NCBI RefSeq assembly: GCF_022229005.1
Contig: NZ_JAKKFD010000034.1
Span: forward strand, 186,001 to 250,000
Direction of reading: 5' to 3'
Origin: Micromonospora trifolii
GTDB taxonomy: Bacteria; Actinomycetota; Actinomycetes; Mycobacteriales; Micromonosporaceae
DNA: 64,000 nucleotides
Shown piece after piece: positions 7,820-16,616 of this stretch (position 1 is the stretch's first letter; every line of letters begins with the position of its first letter). The translations under genes were made by a program, and so were the position numbers. The notes beneath the pieces are model-generated. The model was not told the origin of the DNA, searched no databases, and was given only the letters and a program-made list of their open reading frames with translations.

Positions 7820-8263
7820 TCAATCACGCTCGATGACGACGACCGGGATCTCGCGGTCGGTCTCCTTCGCGTAGCGGGCGTACGTCGGGAAGACCTTCGT
7901 CATCACCGGCCACAGCCGGACGCGCTCCTCGCCGGTCGCGGTCCGGGCCTGACCCGTGATTCGTTCCGCGCCGACCTGGATCTCGACCGCCGGGTCGGCG
8001 CTCAGGTTGAGGTACCAGGCGGGGTGCTTGGCCGCGCCGCCGTTGGACGCCACCAGCAGGTAGTTGTCGCCGTCGCGCCCGTACATCAGGGCCGTGCGAC
8101 GCAGTTGGCCCGATCGGCGTCCGCGGGTGATGAGCAGCAGCGAGGGTACGCCGTGGAAGGTGCCGCCGTCCGCGCCGTCGGTCCGTACGTAGCGCCGGAT
8201 GTGGCTGGCGACCCAGCCGACCGGGCTGTCCTCGACCGTCTCGCGCTGCTCGTGTGTGGTCAC
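7820..8263 (-). CDS. Deazaflavin (F420)-dependent nitroreductase family protein
   Basis: A 147-aa product starting at GTG 8263 with GGAGG 8 bp upstream; this length is normal for the Ddn/deazaflavin-dependent family, whereas the longer open frame is not. Family marks include SLLLITRGRRSGQLRRTALMY, DNYLLVASNGGAAKHPAWYLNL, and the C-terminal WPVMTKVFPTYARYAKETDREIPVVVIER. Members are split-barrel proteins that bind F420 (or flavin) and reduce nitro groups, quinones or enones. The substrate cannot be told. The gene stands alone; the 8264-8465 gap holds a perfect hairpin (8372-8409). Confidence 0.9.
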   Translation of the reverse strand: MTTHEQRETVEDSPVGWVASHIRRYVRTDGADGGTFHGVPSLLLITRGRRSGQLRRTALMYGRDGDNYLLVASNGGAAKHPAWYLNLSADPAVEIQVGAERITGQARTATGEERVRLWPVMTKVFPTYARYAKETDREIPVVVIERD

Positions 8264-8371
8264 GCCATCGCCTCCATCGTCGAGCCCGGACGGTCGAGCG
8301 GGGTGTCGATCATACGCGGGGCTTATGCGGTGGCCGGCGCTCAAGAGGGTGCCGGCGGTTGTGGTCGAACG

Positions 8372-8409
8372 TGATGTCTGTGAGTCATCGTGATGACTCA
8401 CAGACATCA
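8372..8409. terminator. Perfect 18-bp hairpin downstream of the SEC-C gene
   Basis: Arms at 8372-8389 and 8392-8409 (TGATGTCTGTGAGTCATC and its complement) match perfectly, separated by 2 nt. It starts about 57 bp beyond the stop of the minus-strand gene ending at 8466. It is AT-richer than its surroundings. Most likely a terminator, though a dimeric regulator site is possible. Confidence 0.55.
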
Positions 8410-8465
8410 GGCTCTCCAGGGACATGGCCTCCCGGGGCCGCAAGGACCGAGCCGGCGGGGGAGGG

Positions 8466-9452
8466 TCAGGCGCGCGAGCGCGGCAGGCAGCACTTCTTGT
8501 ACTTGGCGCCGGACCCGCACCAGCAGGTGTCGTTGCGGCCGGGTGGCCAGGCTGTCACGCCCGACTCGTCGAGGCTGTCGGCGTACTCGTCGAGGGTTTC
8601 CTCGCTGGTGGGGTCGCTGCCGGTGCGTTCGGCGAAGGCCGCCAGATCGGCGACGGTGCCGACGACCACGCCCAGGTCGGCGCCGCCCATCCCGGAAGCG
8701 TCGACGAGGGCGCGTTCGATCTGGGCGCGGTGCTCGTCCCAGGTGGCGGGGTAGCTGTCGATGAGGGTGGGCCAGCGCAGCAGCAGCGCGGTGAACTCCG
8801 CCTCGGGCCAGAACAGCAGCGTGGCCGGGCCGTCGTCGAGGGCGTCGAGCGCGTGGGTGCTCGCGGCGCGCAGCCGGTCGGCGAGGTTGTCGTACTCGTC
8901 GTGCTGTAGGCCCTGCTCTTCGCGCAGGTCGTGCCGCCGCTGGGCCAGGCCGTAGATCATGGCGGCGGCCTCGTCCTGGGCGTCCTCGGATTCGTGCTGC
9001 TGGGCGCGGGTCCGTTCCAGGATGGCGTCCAGTGCCCCGGTGAGCCATTCCAACGCCGTGTCGGTGTGGCCGGACTCGGCCAGCTCGTCGATCAGATAGG
9101 TGGCCGCCGGGTCGGTCTCCAGCAACGGACGCAGGGCGGTCAGCTCGGCCATGCCCTCGTCCGAGCGGTCGAGGCGCAGCAGCAGACCGCCGCGCACCGC
9201 TCGGGCGTGCGCGTTGTCGTCCGGCTGCTCGGCGATGGCTCGGGTGGCCAGGGCGAGCGCGTCGGCCAGGTCACCGGCCTGTCCCAGGATGTCCGCGGCG
9301 ACCAGCAGGGCGTAACCGGTGTCGTCGGGGTCCGCGACCCGCCCCTCGTCGACGGCGCCCACCAGTTCGGCGACGAACGCGGCCGGGTCGGGGCTCTTGA
9401 GGCCCAGGACGCCGATCTCGTCGATGCGGTCGGCGGTCAGCAACTCGGACAT
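8466..9452 (-). CDS. SEC-C metal-binding motif protein with TPR-like helices
   Basis: A 328-aa product starting at ATG 9452. Its last 20 residues contain the SEC-C zinc motif CWCGSGAKYKKCC (C310, C312, C321, C322), as at the SecA C-terminus. The rest is helical, with TPR-like stretches (DLADALALATRAIAEQPDDNAHARAVRGGLLLRL). Stand-alone SEC-C proteins in actinobacteria are soluble and mostly uncharacterised; the motif may mediate contact with SecB-like partners or the ribosome. No operon partners. Confidence 0.85.
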   Translation of the reverse strand: MSELLTADRIDEIGVLGLKSPDPAAFVAELVGAVDEGRVADPDDTGYALLVAADILGQAGDLADALALATRAIAEQPDDNAHARAVRGGLLLRLDRSDEGMAELTALRPLLETDPAATYLIDELAESGHTDTALEWLTGALDAILERTRAQQHESEDAQDEAAAMIYGLAQRRHDLREEQGLQHDEYDNLADRLRAASTHALDALDDGPATLLFWPEAEFTALLLRWPTLIDSYPATWDEHRAQIERALVDASGMGGADLGVVVGTVADLAAFAERTGSDPTSEETLDEYADSLDESGVTAWPPGRNDTCWCGSGAKYKKCCLPRSRA

Positions 9453-9516
9453 GGGCTCATCCTGAAAGACGACGGTCGGTGGGTGGGGGAGCGGTCAGCG
9501 TACTCCTGAGCATGGG

Positions 9517-9546
9517 GCAGCCCGGGCGGCGAACCGCCCGGGCTGC
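9517..9546. terminator. Terminator hairpin of the MFS exporter gene
   Basis: Perfect 13-bp arms GCAGCCCGGGCGG and its complement around the loop CGAA, 12 bp beyond the stop of the minus-strand MFS gene. No T-run follows, as is usual in high-GC actinobacteria. Confidence 0.75.
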
Positions 9547-9557
9547 GACACGTTCCC

Positions 9558-11024
9558 TCAGCGGGTCGCCGGCATGGTGGCGAACTCGCCGGCTAGCTCC
9601 GACTCGACGATCGTCGCGGCGGACGGCCGGCGACCGGCCGACGCCCGCCGGGCGGACGGGACGGCGAGGGCCGCGAGCGCGGCGGCCAGGGCGATCGCCG
9701 TGAGGACGAGAAACCCCATCGTGAAGCCGGCTTCCCGGGGCAGGCCGTTGGCCTGCGGGTTGGCGGTGATCACGCCGCTGACCACTGCGGCGCCGATCGC
9801 GCCGCCGATGGTGCGGATGTTGGCGTTCATGCCGGTCGCCACGCCGGTCTGGCTGGCGGGCACGCTGGCGACGATCAGGTTGGCCATCGACGCGAAGGCC
9901 AGGCCGATGCCGAGGCCGACCAGGCCACCGGCGATGGCGACCTCCCAGCGGGTGTCGTGCGCGGTGGCGAGCATCGCGGAGGCGGCCACGTTGAACGTGG
10001 CGCCGGTGGCGAGTTGCGCCTTGGCGCTGAAGACGGCCTGGAGTCGCCCGGCGATGACGCCGGCGACGAACATCGCGCTGACCATCGGGAGCATGAGCAG
10101 ACCGGCCTGGCTGATGCTCGCCCCGAAGCCGTAACCGGCGGCGGTCGGGGTCTGCAGGAACTGGGGGAGGAACGCGTACACGGAGAACATCGACGCGCCG
10201 TAGAGCAGGGCGACCAGGTTGGTCGTCCAGACGCCGGGCAGGCGCATCATCCGCATGTCGATCAGCGGGTTGCTGGACCGCAGTTCGGTGACCAGCCAGC
10301 CGACCAGCAGCACCACTGCCAGCGCCAGCAGACCGAGCACCCGGGGGGAGGTCCAGCCCCAGGTGACGCCCTGGCTGATCGGCAGCAGCAACGCGACCAG
10401 CCAGCCGGAGAGCAGCAGTGTGGCGCGCCAGTCGATGCGGCCGGGGGTGCGGACCGGTGACTCGGGCACGAACAGGTGCGCGGCCACGGCGGTCAGCCCG
10501 ACCACGACCATCGGGATCCAGAACAGCCAGCGGTAGTCCAGCGTGCTGACGATCGGGCCGGCCAGCACGATGCCCAGGCCACCGCCGACGGCGACGATCG
10601 CCGAGATGGCGGCCACCGCTGTGGAGACCCGTGCGGCCGGGAACTCGTCGCGGATGATGCCGAACGACAGCGGGAAGACCGCTCCGCCGATGCCCTGCAC
10701 GACCCGGGCGAGGATGAGGACGCCGATGTTCGGTGCGATGGCGGCCAGCAGGCAGCCGAGGGCGAGGGCGGCGAGCGAGACGACGAGCATCCGCTCCTTG
10801 CCGACCATGTCGCCGACGCGTCCGAGGATCGGCGTGAAGATCGACGCGCTGAGAAGGTAGGCGGTCAGGACCCAGGTCACTGTGTTCTGGGAGGTGTGCA
10901 GGTCCTGCTGGATGGTCGGCAGCACCGGGGTGATCAGCGACTGGAGCATCGCGAAGAACCCGGCGCCGGCCGCGAGCACGGTGAAGGTGAGCCGACGCGA
11001 GCCGCGTCGGGAGGTCACTGCCAC
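9558..11024 (-). CDS. MFS multidrug exporter, DHA2-like (14 membrane segments)
   Basis: A 488-aa product. The start is placed at GTG 11024 (GGGAG about 10 bp upstream); the longer frame would run through the operator region. It has the MFS motif A region (GRVGDMVGKERML), motif C-like GGAVFPLSFGIIRDEFP and about 14 hydrophobic segments, consistent with proton-driven DHA2 drug exporters. The divergent TetR gene and three operator-like sites in between suggest substrate-induced expression. A Lys/Ser-rich C-terminal tail follows the last segment. Substrate unknown. Confidence 0.88.
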   Translation of the reverse strand: MAVTSRRGSRRLTFTVLAAGAGFFAMLQSLITPVLPTIQQDLHTSQNTVTWVLTAYLLSASIFTPILGRVGDMVGKERMLVVSLAALALGCLLAAIAPNIGVLILARVVQGIGGAVFPLSFGIIRDEFPAARVSTAVAAISAIVAVGGGLGIVLAGPIVSTLDYRWLFWIPMVVVGLTAVAAHLFVPESPVRTPGRIDWRATLLLSGWLVALLLPISQGVTWGWTSPRVLGLLALAVVLLVGWLVTELRSSNPLIDMRMMRLPGVWTTNLVALLYGASMFSVYAFLPQFLQTPTAAGYGFGASISQAGLLMLPMVSAMFVAGVIAGRLQAVFSAKAQLATGATFNVAASAMLATAHDTRWEVAIAGGLVGLGIGLAFASMANLIVASVPASQTGVATGMNANIRTIGGAIGAAVVSGVITANPQANGLPREAGFTMGFLVLTAIALAAALAALAVPSARRASAGRRPSAATIVESELAGEFATMPATR

Positions 11025-11154
11025 GAGAGAAGACTCCCTGATTACGTACGGGAATGAAGGCTTGTCGCCCGTCGTCTGTGACGGGAGGTCTGTCGGGGTC
11101 CGGGCGATCGGGGTGGCCAGGCGACGATCGGGCGGGTCCCGAGGTAGAGTAACC

Positions 11155-11215
11155 GGAGGCAGGCCTCCGGGATTCCGGAGGGGTGCCTCCACTAAGCTAG
11201 CGGAGGGTTTCCTCC
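11155..11215. promoter_or_regulatory. Three tandem operator-like repeats between the MFS and TetR genes
   Basis: Three copies of GGAGG-N4-CCTCC lie at 11155-11168, 11177-11190 and 11202-11215, with start-to-start spacings of 22 and 25 bp, about two helix turns. Each is a perfect 5-bp dyad and some extend (CCGGAGG/CCTCCGG). They sit in the only gap shared by the divergent exporter and TetR genes and are the best candidates for the TetR binding sites. Confidence 0.75.
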
Positions 11216-11245
11216 GGATGCAACCAGGGTGAGGTGACGCACGTC

Positions 11246-11827
11246 ATGACCAGCGCAGGGCAGGCGCCCGAGGTCTTCGCCCAGCGGCCCAAGCGGGCCG
11301 ACGCGCGGCGTAACTACGACGCCCTGATCACTGCGGCGCGTGAGGCGTTCGCCGAGAACGGCGCCGCCGCGTCCCTGGAGGACGTGGCCCGTCGGGCCGG
11401 CGTGGGCATCGGCACGCTCTACCGCAACTTCCCGACCCGGCGGCACCTCTTCGAGGCCGTCTACGTCGAGGAGGTCCGGGCGCTGTGCCACTCCGCCGAG
11501 GGCCTGGCCGAGCTGCCGCCCTGGGACGCGCTCGTCGCCTGGCTGCACCGCTTCGTCGCGTACGTCGCCACCAAGCGGGCGCTCGCCGAGCAACTGCTGC
11601 ACGACTCCGAGATCTTCACCAGCTGCCGGGCGGAGATCTTCTCCGCTGGTGAGCCGCTGATGCGTCGCGCGCAGGCCGCCGGCGTGGTCCGCAACGACAT
11701 CGGCTTCGACGACGTGGTGCGGCTGATCAGCGGCCTCACCATGGCCCAGTTCCCGTCACCCGAGCAGCGCGACCGGGTGCTCGGCGTGGCCCTGGACGGC
11801 CTGCGCCCTCCAGTCACGCCACGCTGA
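11246..11827 (+). CDS. TetR-family repressor, probable regulator of the adjacent MFS exporter
   Basis: A 193-aa product starting at ATG 11246 (GAGGTGA 8 bp upstream; GTG 11234 is an alternative). The N-terminal helix-turn-helix is clear: RRNYDALITAAREAFAENGAAASLEDVARRAGVGIGTLYRNFPTR spans about residues 20-65. A helical ligand-binding domain follows (about 70-190). The pairing with a divergent DHA2 exporter is the classic TetR drug-efflux arrangement, with repression relieved by the exported compound. The effector is unknown. Confidence 0.92.
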   Translation: MTSAGQAPEVFAQRPKRADARRNYDALITAAREAFAENGAAASLEDVARRAGVGIGTLYRNFPTRRHLFEAVYVEEVRALCHSAEGLAELPPWDALVAWLHRFVAYVATKRALAEQLLHDSEIFTSCRAEIFSAGEPLMRRAQAAGVVRNDIGFDDVVRLISGLTMAQFPSPEQRDRVLGVALDGLRPPVTPR

Positions 11828-11868
11828 CGCCCCCACCGGCCGCCCCGCGCTGACGTCCACCCGACCGG

Positions 11869-13233
11869 TCAGCGGTCGACCAGCAGCAGCCACTCGTCGT
11901 CGAGGCGTTCCACAGTCGTGCCCGCCGGCCAACGGTGGCCCGGGTCGGCCACCGCCCGGGCCTGCTCGACCTGCGGCGGCCGACCGAACTCCGTGTCGCG
12001 GAAGCTGGCCATGCCGTGGAACCGGGCCCGGCCGAAATTCGCGGCGTCGAGAAAGCGGGCCCTGTCGAACAGCGCCTCCGCGCCGAACACCGTCCAGCGG
12101 AACAGCGCCATTTTCGTGAAACGGACGGACTGGAAGGCTGCCGACCGGCCGAACTCGGTGTGCTCCATCGACAGCGCGCCGTCGAATACCGCTTCCCGGA
12201 ACTTGGCGGATTCCTCGAAGCGGGTGGCGTCGAAGCTGGTCGGCTGGCCGAAGGTCACCCGGCGAAACGAGGTCGGGCCGGCGAAGCTGACTCGCCGGCA
12301 GGACAGGCCGTCGGGAAACGCGGCGCCGTCGAAGCTGGCCTCACCGCCGACGCGTACGCCGTCCAGCATGACCTCGCCCTCGGCTGTGAGCCCCCCGAAG
12401 ACCACGTCGTCGAACGCCGCCGCCCCGAGCAGAAGCCGCCCCTGGGCTGTCGCGCCCGCGAAGGTGGTCGTGCCGGTGAACACCGCATCGGTGAAGTTCG
12501 CGTCGACGAGCATGCAGCCGGCGGCGTCGAAGTCGACGAGCGTGGCGCCGGCCAGGTCGAGCCTCAGCTCCGGCCAGTGGGCCGCGTCGTCCGCGCGTAG
12601 GTGCCGGGTGAGCACGCGCTGCGCGCTGCGCCGGACCTCCGTCTCGCGCGGCTCGCCGTCCGGCGCCGGCATCCGCAGGTACGCGCACAGCACCGCCGCG
12701 ATCGTCGGGCGCTGCCCCGGGTTGTCCTGACCGAGGCGCTCCAGCGCGTGCAGGCCGCCGAGTCGTACCGCCGCGCTGTCGTTGCCGAGCAGCTCGACCG
12801 CCCTGGTGTAGAGCTCGGTCAGTCGACGCTCCGCTGCGTCGTGCTCGGCGGCACCGGACTGCCGGTCCTGGTGGCGCTGCACGACCTCGGCCACCGCCTC
12901 GGCGTGCGCCTGCACCCGGTCGCGGTGCACCTGGTCCCGTGCGGCGACGCCCTCCTGGTGCCGCTGCGCGCGTTCGGCGATCCACTGGCGCCGGGCGGCG
13001 AGCAGCAGTGCCAGCCCTCCGCCGGTGCCGGCGACGACTGTCAGGCCGGTGCGGATCGCGTCGATGCGCAGCGTGGCGCGGGTGTCCGGTTGGCTGGCCC
13101 GGTCGGCCTCGGTGAGCAGCAGGTCCAGCACCAGCCAGCCCAGGGCGATGGCGACCAGCAGGCCGACCAGGACCAGCCACCACGGCATCACCCGCAGCTC
13201 GCGCTCGGTGGGTTCGTCGACAGCCACGGCCAC
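11869..13233 (-). CDS. Membrane-anchored pentapeptide-repeat protein
   Basis: A 454-aa product; the start is GTG 13233, with ATG 13188 as alternative. Two membrane segments (about residues 17-40 and 58-80) are followed by an Arg/Gln/His-rich coiled coil (about 85-150). A right-handed beta-helix of pentapeptide repeats A(D/N)LXX-type then runs over about 210-420, recognisable as spaced Phe residues (FTDAVFTGTTTF, FDGAAFPDG, FREAVFDGA, FRWTVFGAEALF). This layout is common in actinobacterial pentapeptide proteins of unknown role. A DNA-mimic function as in MfpA/Qnr is not supported, because those lack membrane anchors. Confidence 0.85.
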   Translation of the reverse strand: MAVAVDEPTERELRVMPWWLVLVGLLVAIALGWLVLDLLLTEADRASQPDTRATLRIDAIRTGLTVVAGTGGGLALLLAARRQWIAERAQRHQEGVAARDQVHRDRVQAHAEAVAEVVQRHQDRQSGAAEHDAAERRLTELYTRAVELLGNDSAAVRLGGLHALERLGQDNPGQRPTIAAVLCAYLRMPAPDGEPRETEVRRSAQRVLTRHLRADDAAHWPELRLDLAGATLVDFDAAGCMLVDANFTDAVFTGTTTFAGATAQGRLLLGAAAFDDVVFGGLTAEGEVMLDGVRVGGEASFDGAAFPDGLSCRRVSFAGPTSFRRVTFGQPTSFDATRFEESAKFREAVFDGALSMEHTEFGRSAAFQSVRFTKMALFRWTVFGAEALFDRARFLDAANFGRARFHGMASFRDTEFGRPPQVEQARAVADPGHRWPAGTTVERLDDEWLLLVDR

Positions 13234-13431
13234 AGCATGCCAGTCACCATCGGCGTCCGATATGGAGCGTGGCGGTATGACCGTTTACGCCCCCGCCGGA
13301 ACAACGGGTTACCGGCGCGTAACAAGTCATTGACGTTTCTGAATTGTTGCGGGGATGATCGTCGCACGGTCGACCGGACACCCCCACCCACCTGCCCGGT
13401 TCGCCGGGTGCCTCCCCCCGGAGGTGCAGCG

Positions 13432-14217
13432 ATGCTGCTCCGAAAGACCGCCCTCGTCCTGGCCCTCGCCACCGCCGCGCTGCTCGCGTCCGCCGCCACG
13501 GCGACCGCCGCCCCCGCCGATCCCGCCCCCGCCTCCACGACACCCTTCGCCGCCGCGGCGGCCAACCCCGTCATCGTGGTCGGCGGGCTCAGCGGCGTCG
13601 CCGTCGCGTACGAGCCGATCGCCGCCCGCCTGCGCGCCGACGGCTACCGCACCTTCATCTACCAGCTGCCCGGGCTGGGCCTCGGCGACATCCCCACCTC
13701 GGCCCGCGCGTTCGCCGGCTACGTCGACCAGGTACGCGCCAGCACCGGCGCGGCGACTGTCGACGTCGTCGCCCACTCCGAAGGGGGCCTGGTCAGCCGG
13801 TACTACCTCAAGCGGCTCGGCGGCACCGCCACCGTCGGCCGGTACGTCAGCCTGGGCACACCGCAGTACGGCACGTACGTCGCCAACATCGTGGCGTTCC
13901 TGGGCCTGGGCAGCTGCGCCGGCGTCGTGGCCTGCCAGCAGATGACCATCGGCTCGGCGTTCCTCGCCGACCTGAACGCCGGCGACGACACCCCGGGTGC
14001 GGTGCGCTACACCACCATCCGCACCTTGCAGGACGAGCTGGTCCGGCCGACCGGCAACGCCGCCGTCAACGACGGTGCGACGAACGTGCTGGTCCAGGCG
14101 TACTGCCCGCTTCGGGTGGTGGGGCACCTGGGTCTGGTGCTCGACGGCACCGCGTACACCATCGTGCGTGGCGCCCTGGTCGACGGCCCGGTGCGACCCA
14201 ACTGCCTCGCGCTCTGA
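13432..14217 (+). CDS. Secreted lipase/esterase, class 2 type
   Basis: A 261-aa product starting at ATG 13432, 7 bp after GGAGG; the open frame extends far upstream but lacks other signals. A signal peptide (LLRKTALVLALATAALLASAATATAA) is followed by an alpha/beta-hydrolase fold with the nucleophile elbow AHSEGG (S116). The family resembles extracellular triacylglycerol lipases/esterases (lipase class 2, PF01674), which use a Ser-Asp-His triad; H near the C-terminus in CPLRVVGHLGLV is a triad candidate. Cysteines in LGLGSCAGVVACQQ suggest a disulfide. Substrate is an ester of unknown chain length. Confidence 0.87.
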   Translation: MLLRKTALVLALATAALLASAATATAAPADPAPASTTPFAAAAANPVIVVGGLSGVAVAYEPIAARLRADGYRTFIYQLPGLGLGDIPTSARAFAGYVDQVRASTGAATVDVVAHSEGGLVSRYYLKRLGGTATVGRYVSLGTPQYGTYVANIVAFLGLGSCAGVVACQQMTIGSAFLADLNAGDDTPGAVRYTTIRTLQDELVRPTGNAAVNDGATNVLVQAYCPLRVVGHLGLVLDGTAYTIVRGALVDGPVRPNCLAL

Positions 14218-14222
14218 TCCGT

Positions 14223-14260
14223 TCCGGTGCGGCGGTCCCGGAGGGGACCGCCGCACCGGA
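14223..14260. terminator. Terminator hairpin of the lipase gene
   Basis: Perfect 17-bp arms (TCCGGTGCGGCGGTCCC and complement) around a GGAG loop, starting 6 bp after the lipase stop codon. This is the strongest terminator-like hairpin in this part of the window. Confidence 0.85.
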
Positions 14261-14391
14261 CCCGCGACGGTGAGTGTCGGGTGCGCGACGATCCCGCGAA
14301 TCGGTATGGCAGACATCAGATGTCCTCGATAGCCTGCTCCGGCTGTCCATTCCCGACAGTGGACGCCATCCTCCGAGAAGGAGCAGCGCTC

Positions 14392-16602
14392 ATGACCGAG
14401 CCGCCCACAGTGCCGCCGGAGAACACCCCGCCGACAGTGCCGCAGCTCGACGTCCGGGCCGCCCAACCGCCGTCGGCCGACACCCCGCCGCCCACCGGCG
14501 GGTTCGCCGACCGCCCACCGGGCTACCCCAGCGCGCTGGTCTGGCTGCGCGCCGGGATCCTGCGGGACTGGCGCGGTGTGCTCGGCGCGTTCGTCGCCAC
14601 CTGGTTCTACCTGCCGGTCGCGCTGCTCCTGGCGTTCTGGGGCGGTCTCGTGTTCGGCGTCGCCGGGCTCCTCGCCATCGGGTCGGGCGCCGACGACCAG
14701 GTGCCCCAGGCGTTGCGCGACGCCCCGCTGATCGGCTCGCTGATCGAGGCGTTCCTGACCCGCTCCGGCGGGTTGCTCGGCGGCGTGGCCGGCTTCGCCA
14801 TCGGCTTCCTGGTCGGCTTCCTCGTCGTGCTGACGCTGCCCTGGCTGGGCGTCGCCGACGAACCCTTCGCGCTGCTCACCGGCCTGATCGGCACTGTCAT
14901 CGCGGCGGCGCTGATCGGGGTCCTCTACACGCTCTACCGGGTGCTGCTCGAACCACGTCTGCTGGTCGTCTCGGGTGCGCGCCAGCCCAGCCGCCGCGAG
15001 TACGCGCGGCTGCGCCCCGTGCTCGACGACTGCGCCCGGCGGCTCGGCCTGCCCAGCGTGCCCCGGCTGCTCATGGAGGACGACCCGGTCCTGAGCAACG
15101 CCCGCACGTACGCCCGGCACGTGGTCGTCACCACCGCCGTGCTGACCGAACCGGACGACGAGGTCGCCGCCCTGCTCAGCCACGAGCTGGTGCACTGGCG
15201 CACCGGGGACGAGATCACCAGCGCCTTCGTCCGCGGCGTCGGCCTGCCGCTGACCCTCGCGCACGCCCTGCCGACCTGGCTGATGCGGACGTTCCCCCAC
15301 CCGGGCACCAACTTCGTGGTCTTCGTGTTCTTCTGGCCGGTGCTGCTCACCATGCGGTACGTGGTGCTGCCGCTGCACGCCCGCGACGTGCGGGCCGCCG
15401 AGTACCGGGCCGACCTCGGCGCGGTGCTCACCGGGCACGTCGACGGGCTGCGGCGCATCCTGGAACGCCGGCTGTCCTTCGAGACCGGGCGCAGCGGCTG
15501 GGACGAGGCGGTCTGCGCCACCCACCCGCCGCACGAGCTGCGGCTCGACGCGCTGGAGCGGGCGTCGCTGGCCGGTGCGCCCACCGGTGCGACCGAGCCC
15601 GTCACCGTCGACCAGCTGTTCAACTCCGCCGGCCCGGTCGGCACCCGCCGCACCTGGCTGCTGGTCGGCGCCCTCACACTGGTCGCCTGCCTCGGCACCA
15701 GCGGGCTCGGCGTGGTGCAGTGGGCGTTCTTCCGCCCCCAGGCGGCGATCGACGGCTACTTCGCCGCGCTCGCCGACCGGGACAGCGACGCCGCGCTCGG
15801 CTACCTGACCGACCAGGGCAGCGGCGCCGACACCAAGCTGCTCGCCCAACTGCTGCGCGGCAAGGGCTACCGACCACCGACCGACGTCGAGATCAGCTCG
15901 TTGGAGCGCGAGGGCGACAGCGCCACCGCCACAGTGGCGTACCGGCTGGGTGACGCGCGGGAGACCACCACCCTCACCCTGCGCCGCGAGGACGAGACCA
16001 CCGCCGGGCTGTTCCACGGCTGGCGGTTGAGTGGCGGGCCGACCCCGCTCAACGCCGCGATCGCCGACCCCGGGGTACGGCTCAACGGGGTGGAGCTGCC
16101 GGTCGCCACCGAGGGCCCGCCAGTGGTGCTGTTGCCCGGCGGCTACACAGCGACCGGCCCGTCCAGCGCCCTCAGCGAGACACCGAGCGCGACAGTGCTG
16201 GTGGGCCCGGGGGAGACCGCCGCTGTTCTGCAACTGGCTCCGGTGCTCAAGCCTGCGGCGATCGAGGCGGTCGAGGCGCGGGTACGAGCCTGGTTGGACG
16301 AGTGCGCCAAGCAGACGGCGACCAACCCGCCGGGCTGCCCGTTCAGCTACTACAGCGGCTCCAGCTCGCCCCAGAAGGTCACCTGGAAGATCCTGGAGTA
16401 TCCGAAGATCGCCGTCGAACTCACCGGCCCGGCCAGCGCCCAGGTCTCCACCCCGACCCAGACCCAGGGCACCGTCGAGGTCAGCGGCACCACCACCTAC
16501 TTCGGCACCAGCTCACCGTTCAAGGACGAGGACGCGTTCACCGTCGCGGGCGTTGCCACCGCCGACGGGGACGACGTCGCCTTCCGACCCGCCACCAACT
16601 GA
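14392..16602 (+). CDS. M48-type membrane zinc metalloprotease with C-terminal extension
   Basis: A 736-aa product starting at ATG 14392 (GAGAAGGAG 8 bp upstream). A Pro-rich N-terminus (about 1-45) precedes about four membrane segments (about 60-190). The zinc site HELVH occurs at 264-268, with E337 in RAAEYRADLGA as third ligand, as in M48/HtpX-type proteases. Further membrane segments lie near 285-315 and 425-450. The last 280 residues (about 455-736) are an extracytoplasmic domain with beta-rich repeats and a Cys pair (DECAKQ...PGCPF), not part of typical M48 proteins. The gene is followed 14 bp later by the EACC1-like gene, so the pair probably acts together. Confidence 0.85.
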   Translation: MTEPPTVPPENTPPTVPQLDVRAAQPPSADTPPPTGGFADRPPGYPSALVWLRAGILRDWRGVLGAFVATWFYLPVALLLAFWGGLVFGVAGLLAIGSGADDQVPQALRDAPLIGSLIEAFLTRSGGLLGGVAGFAIGFLVGFLVVLTLPWLGVADEPFALLTGLIGTVIAAALIGVLYTLYRVLLEPRLLVVSGARQPSRREYARLRPVLDDCARRLGLPSVPRLLMEDDPVLSNARTYARHVVVTTAVLTEPDDEVAALLSHELVHWRTGDEITSAFVRGVGLPLTLAHALPTWLMRTFPHPGTNFVVFVFFWPVLLTMRYVVLPLHARDVRAAEYRADLGAVLTGHVDGLRRILERRLSFETGRSGWDEAVCATHPPHELRLDALERASLAGAPTGATEPVTVDQLFNSAGPVGTRRTWLLVGALTLVACLGTSGLGVVQWAFFRPQAAIDGYFAALADRDSDAALGYLTDQGSGADTKLLAQLLRGKGYRPPTDVEISSLEREGDSATATVAYRLGDARETTTLTLRREDETTAGLFHGWRLSGGPTPLNAAIADPGVRLNGVELPVATEGPPVVLLPGGYTATGPSSALSETPSATVLVGPGETAAVLQLAPVLKPAAIEAVEARVRAWLDECAKQTATNPPGCPFSYYSGSSSPQKVTWKILEYPKIAVELTGPASAQVSTPTQTQGTVEVSGTTTYFGTSSPFKDEDAFTVAGVATADGDDVAFRPATN

Positions 16603-16616
16603 CCGGGAGACCGACA

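Noticed and set aside
11869..13233. Pentapeptide protein as a Qnr/MfpA-like gyrase protector.
   Set aside because: It carries two membrane segments and a coiled coil, unlike the soluble dimeric DNA mimics.
13327..16233. Long minus-strand open frame opposite the lipase and the M48 protease genes.
   Set aside because: Both plus-strand genes have signal peptide or catalytic motifs and ribosome sites; the antisense frame has none.
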